Positions 54,720 through 64,000 of a stretch of DNA of 64,000 bases are shown piece after piece (positions within the stretch are counted from its first letter, which is position 1; each line of letters begins with the position of its first letter). The translations under genes and the position numbers were made by a program. This DNA is from Actinostola sp. cb2023 (Eukaryota; Cnidaria; Anthozoa; Actiniaria; Actinostolidae), in NCBI GenBank assembly GCA_033675265.1, contig JAUJYZ010001528.1:1-64000 (forward strand). The letters are read 5' to 3'. The notes beneath the pieces are model-generated. The model made no database searches and had not been told where the DNA came from. It worked only from the letters and a program-made list of their open reading frames with translations.

Positions 54720-56460
54720 TCTTGTCTGCTTATTTGTCGGGTGAGACGGCGTTTCGATATGACTGCAGGCTTCGTCTGCAAAATAACCAGAGTGCTATAA
54801 ATTATATAACTTACATAAAAACCTTACTGAGCGTATATAGAAAGGAAAGGACAAAGAGAAAAATTTATATCACATCACTTTCCCTCGATTCAGTTCTGCC
54901 TGTTTCATAGGTGACATATGTATACATACATACATACATACATACGTACATCAGCAGGGTTTATTTGTTTCTGCAGGTTAGTTTACATAACGCAAGACTT
55001 AAGTCCTGATGTGGACCTGCCTAACTACCTATCTAAAGTGTAAAATTGATAATTTATTTAATAATAAATAATAATAATATAAATAATGTACATACATATA
55101 TATGCAACCTTCCACTATTTATTCATATGATATATTTGTGATTTATATTCAGTTTGTGTGGAAAATAAAAACCTTTGAACCCTTGAGTTTGTGCTACGCG
55201 ACCACCAAATACGGCTCCCTATAAGGGCTCTTTCTTCCGTTACAACTTGAGCTGTTTACATGCAGTCATATAAGGATGCATTCGATTCGATACACAGAAT
55301 AACGTAACATCCTTAAATCGCTGTCGTGCAGCTACTGTCCACTGTAAAATGAAACAATATTCCTTGTTGTATCAAAATAAAGTTACAAGGAACAGTTCGG
55401 ATTTTTTTATGTGCTGAAATAAAAGCATCCAAGTGTTTATTCCATGTATTCCTATTCTGGAATAGAGTCAATCGAACACACCGTAAGACAGCGCATTTGC
55501 TCTCTAAGAATTAAAAAGCAAGCCGATCGACTGGATAAATTACAGGATTACTAAAGTTCCGAGCGAGTCGTCGTATTTGAAGCTTCAGTCTTTTTCACGC
55601 AACTCTTTCTTAGATGCTCTTCCCAAGTAAAACACGGCTCAAAACTAGCTATATAAAATTATTATTACGACGTTTCGTTATCGCGTCTGACATCGAAACG
55701 TCGTAATTTTATATATCGCTATATATAGTTTGTACAATATCACGAGTCGTATTTGTGAAGCTTAACTGATTTCATGCATAAATGCTTTCTTTCTAACATT
55801 TGACCGACTGGCTTCCTTGTAGCCGGAGCCTGTTGACCAATATTAATTTGTACGTATCTGGCCCACTCTAGGCATAAAAAGATCAACACTAAGTGACATT
55901 TGTCCAGAAGCGAGTATTTTAATCTAGTTTTGTTCATATCCTTGTTTGCTTGCAGGTGGACCCGTGTTTTTTTAATAATCATCTGCGTTAATCGCCTTAA
56001 ATAGTGTATAAACCTCACTTCAAAGATATCCACCTCTGCATGGTTGTTGTTGATTGCTTTTTGAAATTGATTAGTTCTACTAAACGTGAAGATATGGCTT
56101 TATCAATGTTTAACCATTCTAGCTGTCCAACCGTACTATTCACTAGTAACGCCCCCTCAGTCTACTGAGCCCCTTCAAGGCTTTCTAGTATTATTTAGTA
56201 GCATTCTATGTCAGTCAAGCTGTCACTGACCCCTGCAGGCACTGCCGTTGTTATCAGCTATACACGGGATCAAGTAAAGACTTAGGATTTCATCAGGTAC
56301 AGTTTTCAAGCTTTTGTCAATCGTTTTACAAGTGTAAGTTCTCGGGAAGATCGGTAAACTGGAGAAACCATATCTACTAGACATGTAGTCGTCAAGTGCC
56401 AACTTTAGCTGGAAGTACGCACGTAGATCGTACACCACGATAAAGTTAAGTTATATTTCA
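54720..56460. other. no gene seen
   Basis: Contains an ATAC microsatellite (54920-54950), a fragment of the 19770-type MITE (55436-55484) and a hairpin with GACGTTTCG/CGAAACGTC (55654-55727). No supportable exon. Confidence 0.4.
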
Positions 56461-56479
56461 GTTGCTAAATCCCAGACGA

Positions 56480-57427
56480 ATGGCGTCCTTACTGAACTTA
56501 AGCGTGCTCTCACCAACGGCCAAACTCTCCCCAAAGTCTCCATTGATGGCAATCGCTCAGTTTGAAGTTATAACCCTTTCCTCCATAAATGTGATCGGAG
56601 CGTTGGTGGGTGCGTTTGGGAACATTTTGGTGTTTATGGTGGTAGCGAAGTGCCGTTATCTTGGCTGGCAAAAAACCGAGTATTTTATTTGCAGCTTGGC
56701 TGGCTCCGACCTTCTGGTGTGTTTGCTTGCTCAACCACTGTATGTTTTTCAACTGAACAAGATACTACCGCAAAACGTCAACGTACTGCGACAGGCGGTG
56801 ACCTGGATCGCAACGTTGGCGTCTGTAAGCAGCCTCTTGACCATTTCCATCGATCGCTTTTTTGCATTGCTCTTTTTAAGGAGTTATCGATCGAATATGT
56901 CAACGAAAACCGCTCTGCTGCTCGTTGCTGTTGCCTGGCTCTTCTCTCTCGTCAATGGAATCTGCGCGTCTACGTTACACCGAACATTTCGCCTCGTAGC
57001 GCAGTATTTCGTCATAGCCGTACTCGTTGCCATGTCATTCTTCTATGCTGGAGTGTTCATTATCGTTCGTGTACAGTGTTCTGAGATGAAGAGAAACTTC
57101 CCCTCGCTATCTCACCGTTTGCGCGTATTTACCCGCGAAAAGACAGTTGCAAAGCTAATTGGTGTGGTCGTTGGTGTATTCTACGTTTGCTACATGCCGC
57201 TTATTATCCTCCCATTCTTTACTAAAACTCCAGCCGCAAAAGCGATTGCCTGGCGAATCTTTCCATGGGTCAACACTCTTGCCCTGTGTAATAGCTGCAT
57301 AAATCCCTACATTTACTACTGGCGAAGTTGGCGCTTCCGTGGCGCAATACAAAACATGAATCTCGGAAAAACAATCATCCGAATACGATCGAAAAAGATC
57401 AGTGGAATCGCCGAGAACCGAGTTTAA
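56480..57427 (+). CDS. rhodopsin-like (class A) GPCR, intronless
   Basis: A 315-codon frame from ATG at 56480; an upstream in-frame TTG is not a plausible start. Seven hydrophobic segments lie at about residues 33-56, 68-88, 103-125, 145-163, 173-197, 224-246 and 262-282. Class A marks: GN at 47-48 (TM1), LAGSD at 73-77 (TM2), DRF at 125-127 in place of DRY, CYMP at 237-240 in place of CWxP, and NSCINPYIYY at 271-280 (NPxxY). The second extracellular loop is short and there is no Cys at the start of TM3, so the usual disulfide is missing, as in melanocortin/adenosine-like receptors. The N-terminus has an NLS sequon (residues 6-8). The ligand cannot be predicted. It probably couples to G proteins at the plasma membrane. 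Confidence 0.9.
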   Translation: MASLLNLSVLSPTAKLSPKSPLMAIAQFEVITLSSINVIGALVGAFGNILVFMVVAKCRYLGWQKTEYFICSLAGSDLLVCLLAQPLYVFQLNKILPQNVNVLRQAVTWIATLASVSSLLTISIDRFFALLFLRSYRSNMSTKTALLLVAVAWLFSLVNGICASTLHRTFRLVAQYFVIAVLVAMSFFYAGVFIIVRVQCSEMKRNFPSLSHRLRVFTREKTVAKLIGVVVGVFYVCYMPLIILPFFTKTPAAKAIAWRIFPWVNTLALCNSCINPYIYYWRSWRFRGAIQNMNLGKTIIRIRSKKISGIAENRV

Positions 57428-57429
57428 TG

Positions 57430-58170
57430 GGAACTTCTTTACTCGCCTCCATCAAGCATGAATGATCCTCTTCTTTATGCGGGTTAATCTAACATTTTGA
57501 ATGGGCAGGTCAGATCGAGACAACGAAGAATTAAAAACAACTGAGATAATACCAGATATCATACCAGGACTACTGAAAGACCAAACATTCTGACAGTTTT
57601 GACCTCGTCAGTGATTATAGAGCCATTAGGGTCCTGGGGAGTGTACACTTGAAAACGACTTTGTAATAGAGTCAACACAACGTTCAACAGGATATGAAAC
57701 AGTGTACGTTACATCGATATGACTAAACTTCGGCAAAGCGGCTCGCGCGCGCCATCTGTGTTTCCAATGTACATAGTAGTTTATGATAGAGAGGATGTCA
57801 ATGATACCCGCAAGGGACCCGCAGGGAGGGATCGTAATCCACCTGAAAACGATGACAGACCAGCCCACGTCTCCGAATGACAAATAAAATATTTCATCTC
57901 ATTTTTCATTTCAATTTTGTAAACTTGAGTTTTTCGATTTGTATTGCAAGTAAAGTCTCATATTTAGTGCAATACTATTATTATTAGACTGTGAATGTAT
58001 TCATCAAAACTAAGCTAGAACTAATTGTATAGATTTGTGATTGAGTATATAAAGAAGCAATAGCGTTTTTAATGGCTTGTTCTTCTTTTTATAAATGCAC
58101 CAGTTCGCGCTCTCTATACAGGTGCACAACCATCGCGGCGCTGTATCCTGCGCGTCTTCTCTCGTTGCAT
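57430..58170. other. no gene seen
   Basis: Presumed 3' flank of the receptor gene, AT-rich, without repeats of note. A minus-strand 85-codon frame at 57626-57883 has no supporting features. Confidence 0.4.
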
Positions 58171-58175
58171 AGAAA

Positions 58176-58582
58176 CACAGGTAGCCCAAGTTCAGCATTT
58201 GTATAAGAGAATGTATGGGAATTATTCAATGGTCGATTTTCAGCGTAAATATTGAATAAATGTTATTGTAACTTACTATGTGTCTTGAAGTAGTTCCTGC
58301 CAGTGTCTGGAGCGAGTTTCAGAATTTTTCAGATTTTTTCCCCTCCCCTTACACAGAAGAAGACAATGTCTTACTTACACGGAAGAAGACAATGTCTTCT
58401 TCTGTGTAAGGGAAGGGAAAAAATTCTGAAAAATTCTGAAACTCGCTCCAGACACTGGCAGGAACTACTTCAAGACACATAGTAAGTTACAATAACATTT
58501 ATTCAATATTTACGCTGAAAATCGACCATTGAATAATTCCCATACATTCTCTTATACAAATGCTGAACTTGGGCTACCTGTG
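58176..58582. mobile_element. 407-bp fold-back element
   Basis: The ends CACAGGTAGCCCAAG and CTTGGGCTACCTGTG are inverted and the arms stay paired almost to the centre (about 58375), so the element is one near-perfect hairpin. The ends match those of the 1.06-kb element at 22695-23754 at all but one or two positions. Flanks ATAGAAA and ATAGATC may be a worn 7-bp duplication. Confidence 0.85.
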
Positions 58583-60400
58583 ATAGATCTCACTCAACAT
58601 CTTCGCTTAACTATAAGATTCCACTCGAATCTTCACTATCGCCGCTGTCAAGCTGAAAATACCAAGAATATAAAGTATTGTTTGAAAATACAGGACTGGA
58701 GAAATGATCTTAGAGATAGTTCAAAGCCCTAAGGTATAAGGTTTAGTTTGGCTGTAGGACAGTAAATGACATACGTTAAAAGTATAAACAAAATTCGATA
58801 AAATCCGGCCAGGTGCAAACCCGAAAGCTGTTTGTAAAAAGCAAAACAGCATGGATTAAAATTCTAAAAAAGGACTAAAATTAAATCCAGCTTTAAATCC
58901 GATTAAGTACAGAAACATCACAGTAACAAAATTGCAGCTTGCAAAAAAAATGATTACAGTACAAAGTCGATACAAAGGATTGCCGTGCACAATTTTTCGA
59001 ACTACTCAAAACTGAAGCGAAGTTCACGTTTTTTTATGAAAAGCGATGAAAAATAACCCGAGTTTTGAGTTCGAAAAAGACAACGCCAAGGCGCCGTTCG
59101 TTATTAAAACACTTTGATGTCCAACGAAGATATCAGCGATATTAGTACTTGATATTAACTTGGACAGGATCTGAGGGATACAAAAGAACTGATCTTTCGA
59201 TCTTTCAAGGCAACTGTACAGTGTAAATTCATGGTCGAATTACAACGTTGAAAGGTTTTCGCCGGCAATATACTTTGGGCTTAAAATACCCCCGACTTTG
59301 AATCAATTAAATAATGCAGATAAAGTTTACAGTGGTCGAGATAACGACTGGAAAAGATGGGAAAATTATCACAATATCAGTACAACAGGAAGAAGGGGAT
59401 CTTGACCTTGCTTTTGTGAACGATAGATTGCAACGAAGAACTATTTTATGGACGCAGGTGAAATGACAGCTAAAAATAAACATGCACTTTTCTCCATTCT
59501 ACACAACGGAAGTCTATAGACCCACAATAGCTGCTTTTGTCATGTCGCTAACCGGTGACCGTTTGAACAAGAAAAAAGCCCCAGTAACTTCGAACAAAAA
59601 CAACAACATAAAAACTAGATATCGTTTAACTAATTTCCGTTCTGTCGTTATCCTTTTCCGTTTTCATTGAATATTGTTGCCATCAGCTTTTTTCAAGGTC
59701 TCACGTCTATGCGATGTTGAAGTTCATTTATCAAATGCATGATCTTACAATCGATGTCTCTAGTAAAGAGCTCGTCTTCACAAAAAGATCAGGAAAAAAA
59801 CCCGATTGTATATGCGGCGTGGGTATCGGATGAAAATCAATTTCGAGAATCAAACAAACGCCTTTGTCAATTTTTAAGCTTAAAATCTCATCGATTCACA
59901 CATTTTGTGTGTGCATAAAGGGGCGTAGAGTAGGAAATAACACTGAACTTTTCGCTTATTCTACTGAAGTTTTCACGGTTCCGACTCAGTGCATCAGAAA
60001 ATATTGATAATTCTGGACTGAAAAGGGGGGTTTAAAAGCTATATAGTGTTCACCAGTTAAAAATAAAGAAAGAAAAGAAAACCCAACACTTCAACTTTCT
60101 GCTGTATTTTGGCAGTTTTCTTTATCGAGTCGGTGTTGCAACGAAGACTGACGTTTTCTCATTTCCCGTTAAGTGTCTGAAGGCAATTCAAATGACAAGT
60201 TCATTTCTGCCGTACGTGCGAGTGTCTGATGACAAGGTTAACAGGTTGAAATGAATGGAAATATGCCTTTATTGTCATACTGCCACAATCACATTAATAA
60301 ACATTGATCAAGCAAGACAATTTATCAACTTTTTAATAAAAGTTTATCTTTAAAAGTTTAAGGGTCGAAAAAAATAAACATTAAACTTCGCATTACATTC
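58583..60400. other. no gene seen
   Basis: AT-rich sequence with no convincing ORF, exon chain or terminal repeats. Confidence 0.4.
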
Positions 60401-60408
60401 CAAGGTCA

Positions 60409-60849
60409 GTGTTAATAAACCTTATTGTCGATAAGCTATCACGATGGTCGGTTGCTAAGGAATATGCTCCCGTTTGTGCGGGCTCAGTTTCGTCAGCGGT
60501 AATTACCATTGTCGTATATTATACAACAAAAATAGCGGGTGACTTGAGGAAAGTAATATTGGATTTGAAAGGACAAGCAGGGAAACAGAGAGGGAACGAA
60601 AGTTTTGGAACGTAAACGAAGCCGGAAACGAAGTCGAAATGAAGTTTTCATTTGAGCGAGAATGGATCAATGCAGTCAGGCGAGCTAAACGCCGACCAAA
60701 CTACGGGCATGGGGAACATGAACAGTGGGCTAGAAGAGATTTATGGCAACAAGCTTGAACTTGCTATTCCGCTGGTTGACAGTTTTCTTTTGGAGATTCC
60801 TGATGACCTTTTGTCTCCTCCAAAGTTTGTGCTGGGAAATGAATAAATA
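60409..60849 (+). CDS. two weak in-frame small ORFs
   Basis: Two stretches in the same frame, separated by two stop codons. The first (to 60615) lacks an ATG and reads a hydrophobic segment (SSAVITIVVYYTTKIAG) followed by a basic helix. The second has an ATG at 60670 and ends LVDSFLLEIPDDLL...FVLGNE before a TAA. Composition looks more protein-like than the surroundings, but no family is recognised and no splice pair was found that would fuse them. Could be a small gene, a decayed gene, or chance. Confidence 0.2.
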
Positions 60850-61083
60850 AGACTTTCAGTATATCAAATTATATCATATTCCATCTTTAAAATTCTGCAC
60901 TATTTACTATTCCGAACCCCTGATCCAAGCCATTTAAATGCGATTTATACGCTTCGAATTATTATGAAGAATACTTTTCTTTCCAAAATAATAAAATACT
61001 AGTTCCAGTTTAATAATCATCTGTTATTTAATCACTATTGGGTCAGATTTGTCATGGAGCTGATCACACTAAATTGAAAATAA

Positions 61084-61565
61084 TTAAAGATCTATCCTCA
61101 CTGCATATTCATCCTTCATACTTTCCATGCGAGATATTTGTTCCTTTGATTCTCGTTCTCTTTCTATTAGCTCTTCTTCTTTATCATTTAATTTAAACGG
61201 GCTCGGCTATAGCAGTCTGATATTTTTCATTTTGATCATTGAAGTCACGCTTCATTTTATTGAGTACTTGAGGGATGCCTTGAAGCTTGAATGCTCCCAA
61301 AATCTGTTCGTCCGCTCCCGTTTAGAATCACACCTAGCACTATGACTGTCGTCCTTACCGCATTTACGACTTTTCTTACATAGACGGATCTCTCTAAAAT
61401 TGGAAAATAACTAAATCTATGGAGAAATTCATTCAAGTTGAAGAAACGCGTGACATTCAAGAACCAATATGGCGTCTTAAGTAATCAAGTGCTGATCAAA
61501 ATAGGGGTTTAAACATTGTTTTCTTACCTTGTTGTGCTCGCCTGTTCACTCGAATTGGACGCCAT
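61084..61565 (-). CDS. possible small coiled-coil gene, fragmentary
   Basis: On the minus strand an ATG at 61565 opens MASNSSEQASTTR, with a good donor (GTAAGA) after 61528 and an acceptor (TTTTAG) before 61393, giving REIRLCKKSRK. Further on, two frames both look helical: FKLQGIPQVLNKMKRDFNDQ to AIAE, and LNDKEEELIERERESKEQIS with a stop at 61084-61086. They would form one coiled coil if a frame change near 61200 were absent. This may be a real gene with an unseen intron, a pseudogene, or a sequence error. The family is unknown. Confidence 0.3.
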
Positions 61566-61569
61566 GATG

Positions 61570-62125
61570 CTAAAGTGTGTTTCGAATTCGGAATGCCTAG
61601 GTTTCAGGGGGTTGCCAGACAATTACGAATATAAATTGCATGGGGAGAGGGGAAAATCGATATTTTGGGCTTGTTCTCAAACGAATTGCAACTGAAGTGA
61701 AAATTTCCGAATTCAACTCTTTTATTTCTATCTTGTGCTAATTTCCACACCTAAAACGAATGCTTGGATCACTCTCAGCTTTAGTTAAACCCCAAACTAC
61801 CGTAAATAGTACCTCCACTGAACTTGAGTTTTCGAGAAAGCAATAGCTTTTCTGAGCCTCCCGATCGTCACTTCTGTTAAAGAAGACCCCTTTTCAAAAT
61901 ATACCACACATGGGAGGCCAGGGAAAGAGCTTTATTATCAGGGAGGGGATACATAAGTCATTCTATGTATTCCAAAGCTACAAGCGCTGATGCTTGGCTT
62001 CGCGTCATCACGTGATGACGCAATGTGATTGGGAGCAGTTTCCTTAGCAACTGACCATCGTGTATTCAATGCCATTAAATTCAAAACTTCCAATTTTTAC
62101 AAATATATAAATTTGGTATTTAAAA
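61570..62125. other. no gene seen
   Basis: Likely the 3' flank of the TARBP1-like gene and the upstream region of the 61.1-61.6 kb candidate, which lie on the same strand. Confidence 0.4.
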
Positions 62126-62128
62126 TGT

Positions 62129-62476
62129 CTAGTCAGCGGTGTTATCCACAGAAAGCACGCGTTGTCGGGTGTATTCCCATATTAGGAGGGCTCCACTGAC
62201 GTGCACGTTAAGGGACCTAATAATACCGACCTGCGGAATCTCAACACATTCGTCTAAAAGTTGAATGAGGTCTGCTGGAATTCCCTCTTTTTCGTTACCT
62301 AGCAACAATAACGCGTCATGGGGAAACTTGTAGTGCGTCAAAGGCTTGCTATTGGCTGTCTGTTCTACACCAATCAGCGTGTAGCCTTGACGCTGCATGC
62401 TTTGAAGGTAGTCTTTGAGGTCCACTGGTCGCACCTGCTCGACGTCCACCCACTTGGAAGAGCTTACACTGAGTTT
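62129..62476 (-). CDS. TARBP1: TARBP1-type SPOUT RNA 2'-O-methyltransferase, last exon
   Basis: This is the 3'-terminal exon: acceptor GATAG, 115 codons in phase 0, TAG at 62129-62131. It carries the C-terminal half of the SpoU/TrmH (SPOUT) knot: [20 protein letters not shown] (motif 2, with NE and G for methionine-adenosyl binding) and [20 protein letters not shown] (motif 3), then WEYTRQ. The preceding [10 protein letters not shown] is the strand before motif 2. TARBP1 methylates the 2'-OH of G18 in some tRNAs. The earlier exons, including the long helical N-terminal region, must lie beyond 62476 and probably beyond 64000; none was seen in the rest of the window. Confidence 0.9.
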   Translation of the reverse strand, partial: KLSVSSSKWVDVEQVRPVDLKDYLQSMQRQGYTLIGVEQTANSKPLTHYKFPHDALLLLGNEKEGIPADLIQLLDECVEIPQVGIIRSLNVHVSGALLIWEYTRQRVLSVDNTAD

Positions 62477-62749
62477 CTATCAAGAAAGAAAACAATGGTC
62501 TTCGTTAAAGTGCTTATTGTTATCGTGAAAATGTATTCTATATAAGGTGAATTAGTCGCAGGATTTGATACCTTTGGATATGTGAGTAATAAGGGTTTGA
62601 AATCTCCAAATGCAAATGAAGTGATTGATGTCAGGTCAGGGGAGACATCATTTATTATACAAAAACACCCTAGTGCAAATTACTGACATTTTAAAACTGC
62701 AGAAACTTTCCTTAGTTTTCATTGCATACTTCCATATCGTTTTTAATTA

Positions 62750-64000
62750 TTACTCGTGCCCAGGCCGAAGGCCGGGGCAGGAGTATTAGATTGCAGACCG
62801 TCTTTTTTTTGTTTTTACTCGGGCCCTTCCGAAGGAAACCCGAGTAATAAAATGGACTTTCTTTTTTTTAGTTTTTTTTTCCCCATGGTCACGGAATGAA
62901 GAAAAAATGCGAAGAATGAAGAAAGAATGCGAAGTATTTGATCGTATCGAGTTTCAAGATTACTCAGCAGATAAGGGAAAACATACGACACACAGGACTC
63001 AAGTAGACTTGAATCTTAGTTTTGAAAGCAGCTGTAGATCTTCAAGCTATTAAAGGTCAGGATTCTAGTTCATCGTTCGACGACTAGAAGTGGTAGAAGG
63101 ACTAGAAGCTCGTGCTGGATCGAGAGAGAACAAGTCATCTTTCAGCAGATAAGGGAAAACAAACGACACACAGGACTGTTAGTTTTTTTTTACTGACAAT
63201 TGTTTTGAAATTAAACAGTGTTTGCATGATAAAATGTAGGTTTCTCCGTGTTCTTTTCAGTACGATTACAGTTGTGTGATCCTTGTGTGAGTCATACATC
63301 TATTACGCGACCTAATTTTAGAACCGCCGCGTAGCGCTATTTAAAACAGAATTTCCACGCTCAAAACAGGTCAGTGAACGGCAAAAATACAATCGAAATC
63401 AAAACGTCCTTAGATTTTAGGGATCTATTACAGAAGAAGACGCTCAATGAGCGTAGTCGGGCATTATGACAATGACAGTTGCGTGACGAGGGAGACTATT
63501 TGTGTCGGTGAGCATCGATAAAGATCTCTGACTCTTCGAGGTACGTCTGTGGTACGTCTTTAAACGTACTTGAGGTCACTTGAGGTCACATCTTAAATCT
63601 AACAGAAGCAGCTTTTGATTTTTAATCGATAATTCCTTTCTGATTTCGAGATAAATCGAACAAGATCTTTCAATGTATAGGCAGAGACAGCAGATTGGTC
63701 GAGCTTTGTCACATCATACCGTAGTCTGAATCAACTGGATGTTTAAAAGATTCGAAGTTCGGGAAGAATTCTTAAGTCCTTTCATTTGACCGACTTTCCT
63801 CTGCGATAACGAAGAAACCAAAGACGTTATCAGAACCGTCTGACCATGAATATGAACCTCAACTGGACGTTCCAAGTACGTGCTACGGAAGTACGATTCG
63901 GATATTTTTATCTATGCTCACCGACACATATATACATAGTCTCCCTCGTCACGCAACTGTCAGTCATTGTCAGGTCCCTCCTCACGCAACTGACATTGTC
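62750..64000. mobile_element. palindrome-rich repeat family, window-end copy
   Basis: Starts with two CTCGGGC/GCCCGAG-type hairpins (62753-62790, 62817-62848). Then come blocks shared with 18200-18370 (ATTCTAGTTCATCGTTC), 25925-26115 and 13340-13450, the AAGACGCTCAATGAGCGT palindrome (63437-63454), and a GACGAGGGAGACTA block. It ends in TCACGCAACTGACATTGTC at the window edge, so it continues beyond. It probably lies in an intron of the TARBP1-like gene. Confidence 0.6.

Noticed and set aside
56462..56479. Upstream TTG as the GPCR start
   Set aside because: The in-frame ATG at 56480 is the normal eukaryotic start and leaves all seven helices intact.
62318..62545. Plus-strand frame across the TARBP1-like exon
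   Set aside because: Antisense shadow of the methyltransferase exon.

Overview
This is a eukaryotic, animal-type nuclear window: split genes with GT-AG introns, one AT-AC (minor spliceosome) intron, many small inverted-repeat transposons and large intronic satellites. An intronless rhodopsin-like GPCR, a Penelope-like retroelement with hammerhead ribozymes and a retained U12 intron suggest a marine invertebrate, perhaps an anthozoan cnidarian. That placement is inference; no species marker was found. All gene models below were built by hand from splice signals, reading phase and remembered family resemblance.

Layout. 1-3060: simple repeats and three exons of the 3' part of an unidentified plus-strand gene. 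3060-10200: minisatellites, nested inverted-repeat elements, a hAT-like element and one small membrane-protein ORF (6081-6302). 10232-20690: one Penelope-like element on the minus strand, split by a PIF/Harbinger-like MITE and two multi-kb insertions of an unclassified palindrome-rich repeat family, and joined at its 5' end to an inverted copy of its own 3' end. 20700-23760: microsatellites, a purine-rich tandem array and a 1.06-kb fold-back element.

23907-31216 (+): a complete 12-exon transketolase gene of 623 codons; the start of exon 4 is partly duplicated six times in the intron before it. 32165-52183 (-): a complete 28-exon gene for IQCA1/DRC11, an IQ-motif AAA protein of the ciliary nexin-dynein regulatory complex. 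It converges on transketolase with about 950 bases between stop codons. Its introns hold an AT-AC intron with an 18-bp minisatellite, a hammerhead-like hairpin, a 2.1-kb array of ~86-bp units and an 8.6-kb array of ~32-bp units. Its coding exons sum to 2548 nt, one base too many, and the extra base lies just upstream of the Walker A motif.

52.2-64 kb: inverted-repeat elements, an intronless GPCR (56480-57427, +), a second fold-back element (58176-58582), weak small ORFs, a minus-strand gene fragment near 61.1-61.6 kb, the last exon of a TARBP1-type SPOUT tRNA methyltransferase (62129-62476, -), and more of the palindrome-rich family to the window end. The genes look like unrelated neighbours; there is no operon logic here.
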